Positions 63,831-64,000 of a stretch of 64,000 bases of DNA are shown piece after piece; within the stretch, counting starts at the first letter, position 1; every line of letters starts with the position of its first letter. The position numbers and the translations under genes are program-made. The stretch covers positions 17,752,414 through 17,816,413 of the forward strand of contig OZ026835.1 of the NCBI GenBank assembly GCA_964023205.1, read 5' to 3'. The notes beneath the pieces are model-generated. The model saw nothing but the letters and a program-made list of their open reading frames with translations, did no database searches and was not told the origin of the DNA. Source of the stretch: Lutraria lutraria (Eukaryota; Mollusca; Bivalvia; Venerida; Mactridae).

Positions 63831-64000
63831 AACAAGTAGGCGACTTTAATCAATCTGAAGGAAAATGTGTTTTATGTATCTTGAATCAGGTTATTGAGTC
63901 CACACACTGGTAGCATTATGAATTTTTTTTCATGAAATTTTGCATCAAACTATTTTACATCCTTATAAATTTGTAGTAATTCAATAACAATTTAATTTTC

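Overview
This is an AT-rich, intron-rich animal nuclear genome segment. Three protein-coding genes are supported. Small exons with GT-AG junctions, long introns, SINE and MITE copies and many minisatellites rule out a prokaryote. The style of the dispersed repeats (for example units starting near 'aagggcaataactcc') and the sequence of the genes suggest a lophotrochozoan, most likely a bivalve mollusc. That species guess is inference.

Layout. (1) 1-12520: presumed 5' intron or upstream sequence of the first gene. It holds a mariner relic with intact terminal repeats (2343-3224) and four minisatellite fields. The largest is a 2.1 kb CATACAAAA-type array with a nested 381-bp higher-order repeat. 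(2) 12521-25041, + strand: the PAS-A, PAS-B and C-terminal exons of an aryl hydrocarbon receptor (AHR/spineless family). Nine phase-consistent exons encode 757 residues; the bHLH exon is not visible and is probably upstream of the window. An intron array just before the third visible exon repeats that exon's own splice acceptor and first codons 29 times. (3) 25042-47065: about 22 kb with no firmly supported gene. It holds the AHR 3' UTR, MITEs, a highly homogenised 70-bp satellite, a 35/37-bp satellite, one exon-like ORF (32600-32795, -) and an orphan promoter-like element (about 43.55 kb). (4) 47066-60077, - strand: an 18-exon gene for an 1178-residue protein that looks like an armadillo/HEAT-type alpha-solenoid. 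I do not recognise its family. Its introns carry SINEs, MITEs and a minisatellite. (5) 60573-63342, + strand: PCNP, a small PEST-containing nuclear protein, complete in five exons.

The solenoid gene and PCNP are head to head, with 495 bp between their start codons, so they probably share a bidirectional promoter. AHR and the solenoid gene are convergent, with 22 kb between them. Nothing in the sequence ties the three genes into one pathway. The most unusual feature is the exon-boundary-derived satellite in the AHR gene. Two dispersed pogo/Tigger-like MITE families (five and three copies) and a class II tRNA-derived SINE (three copies) account for much of the interspersed sequence.
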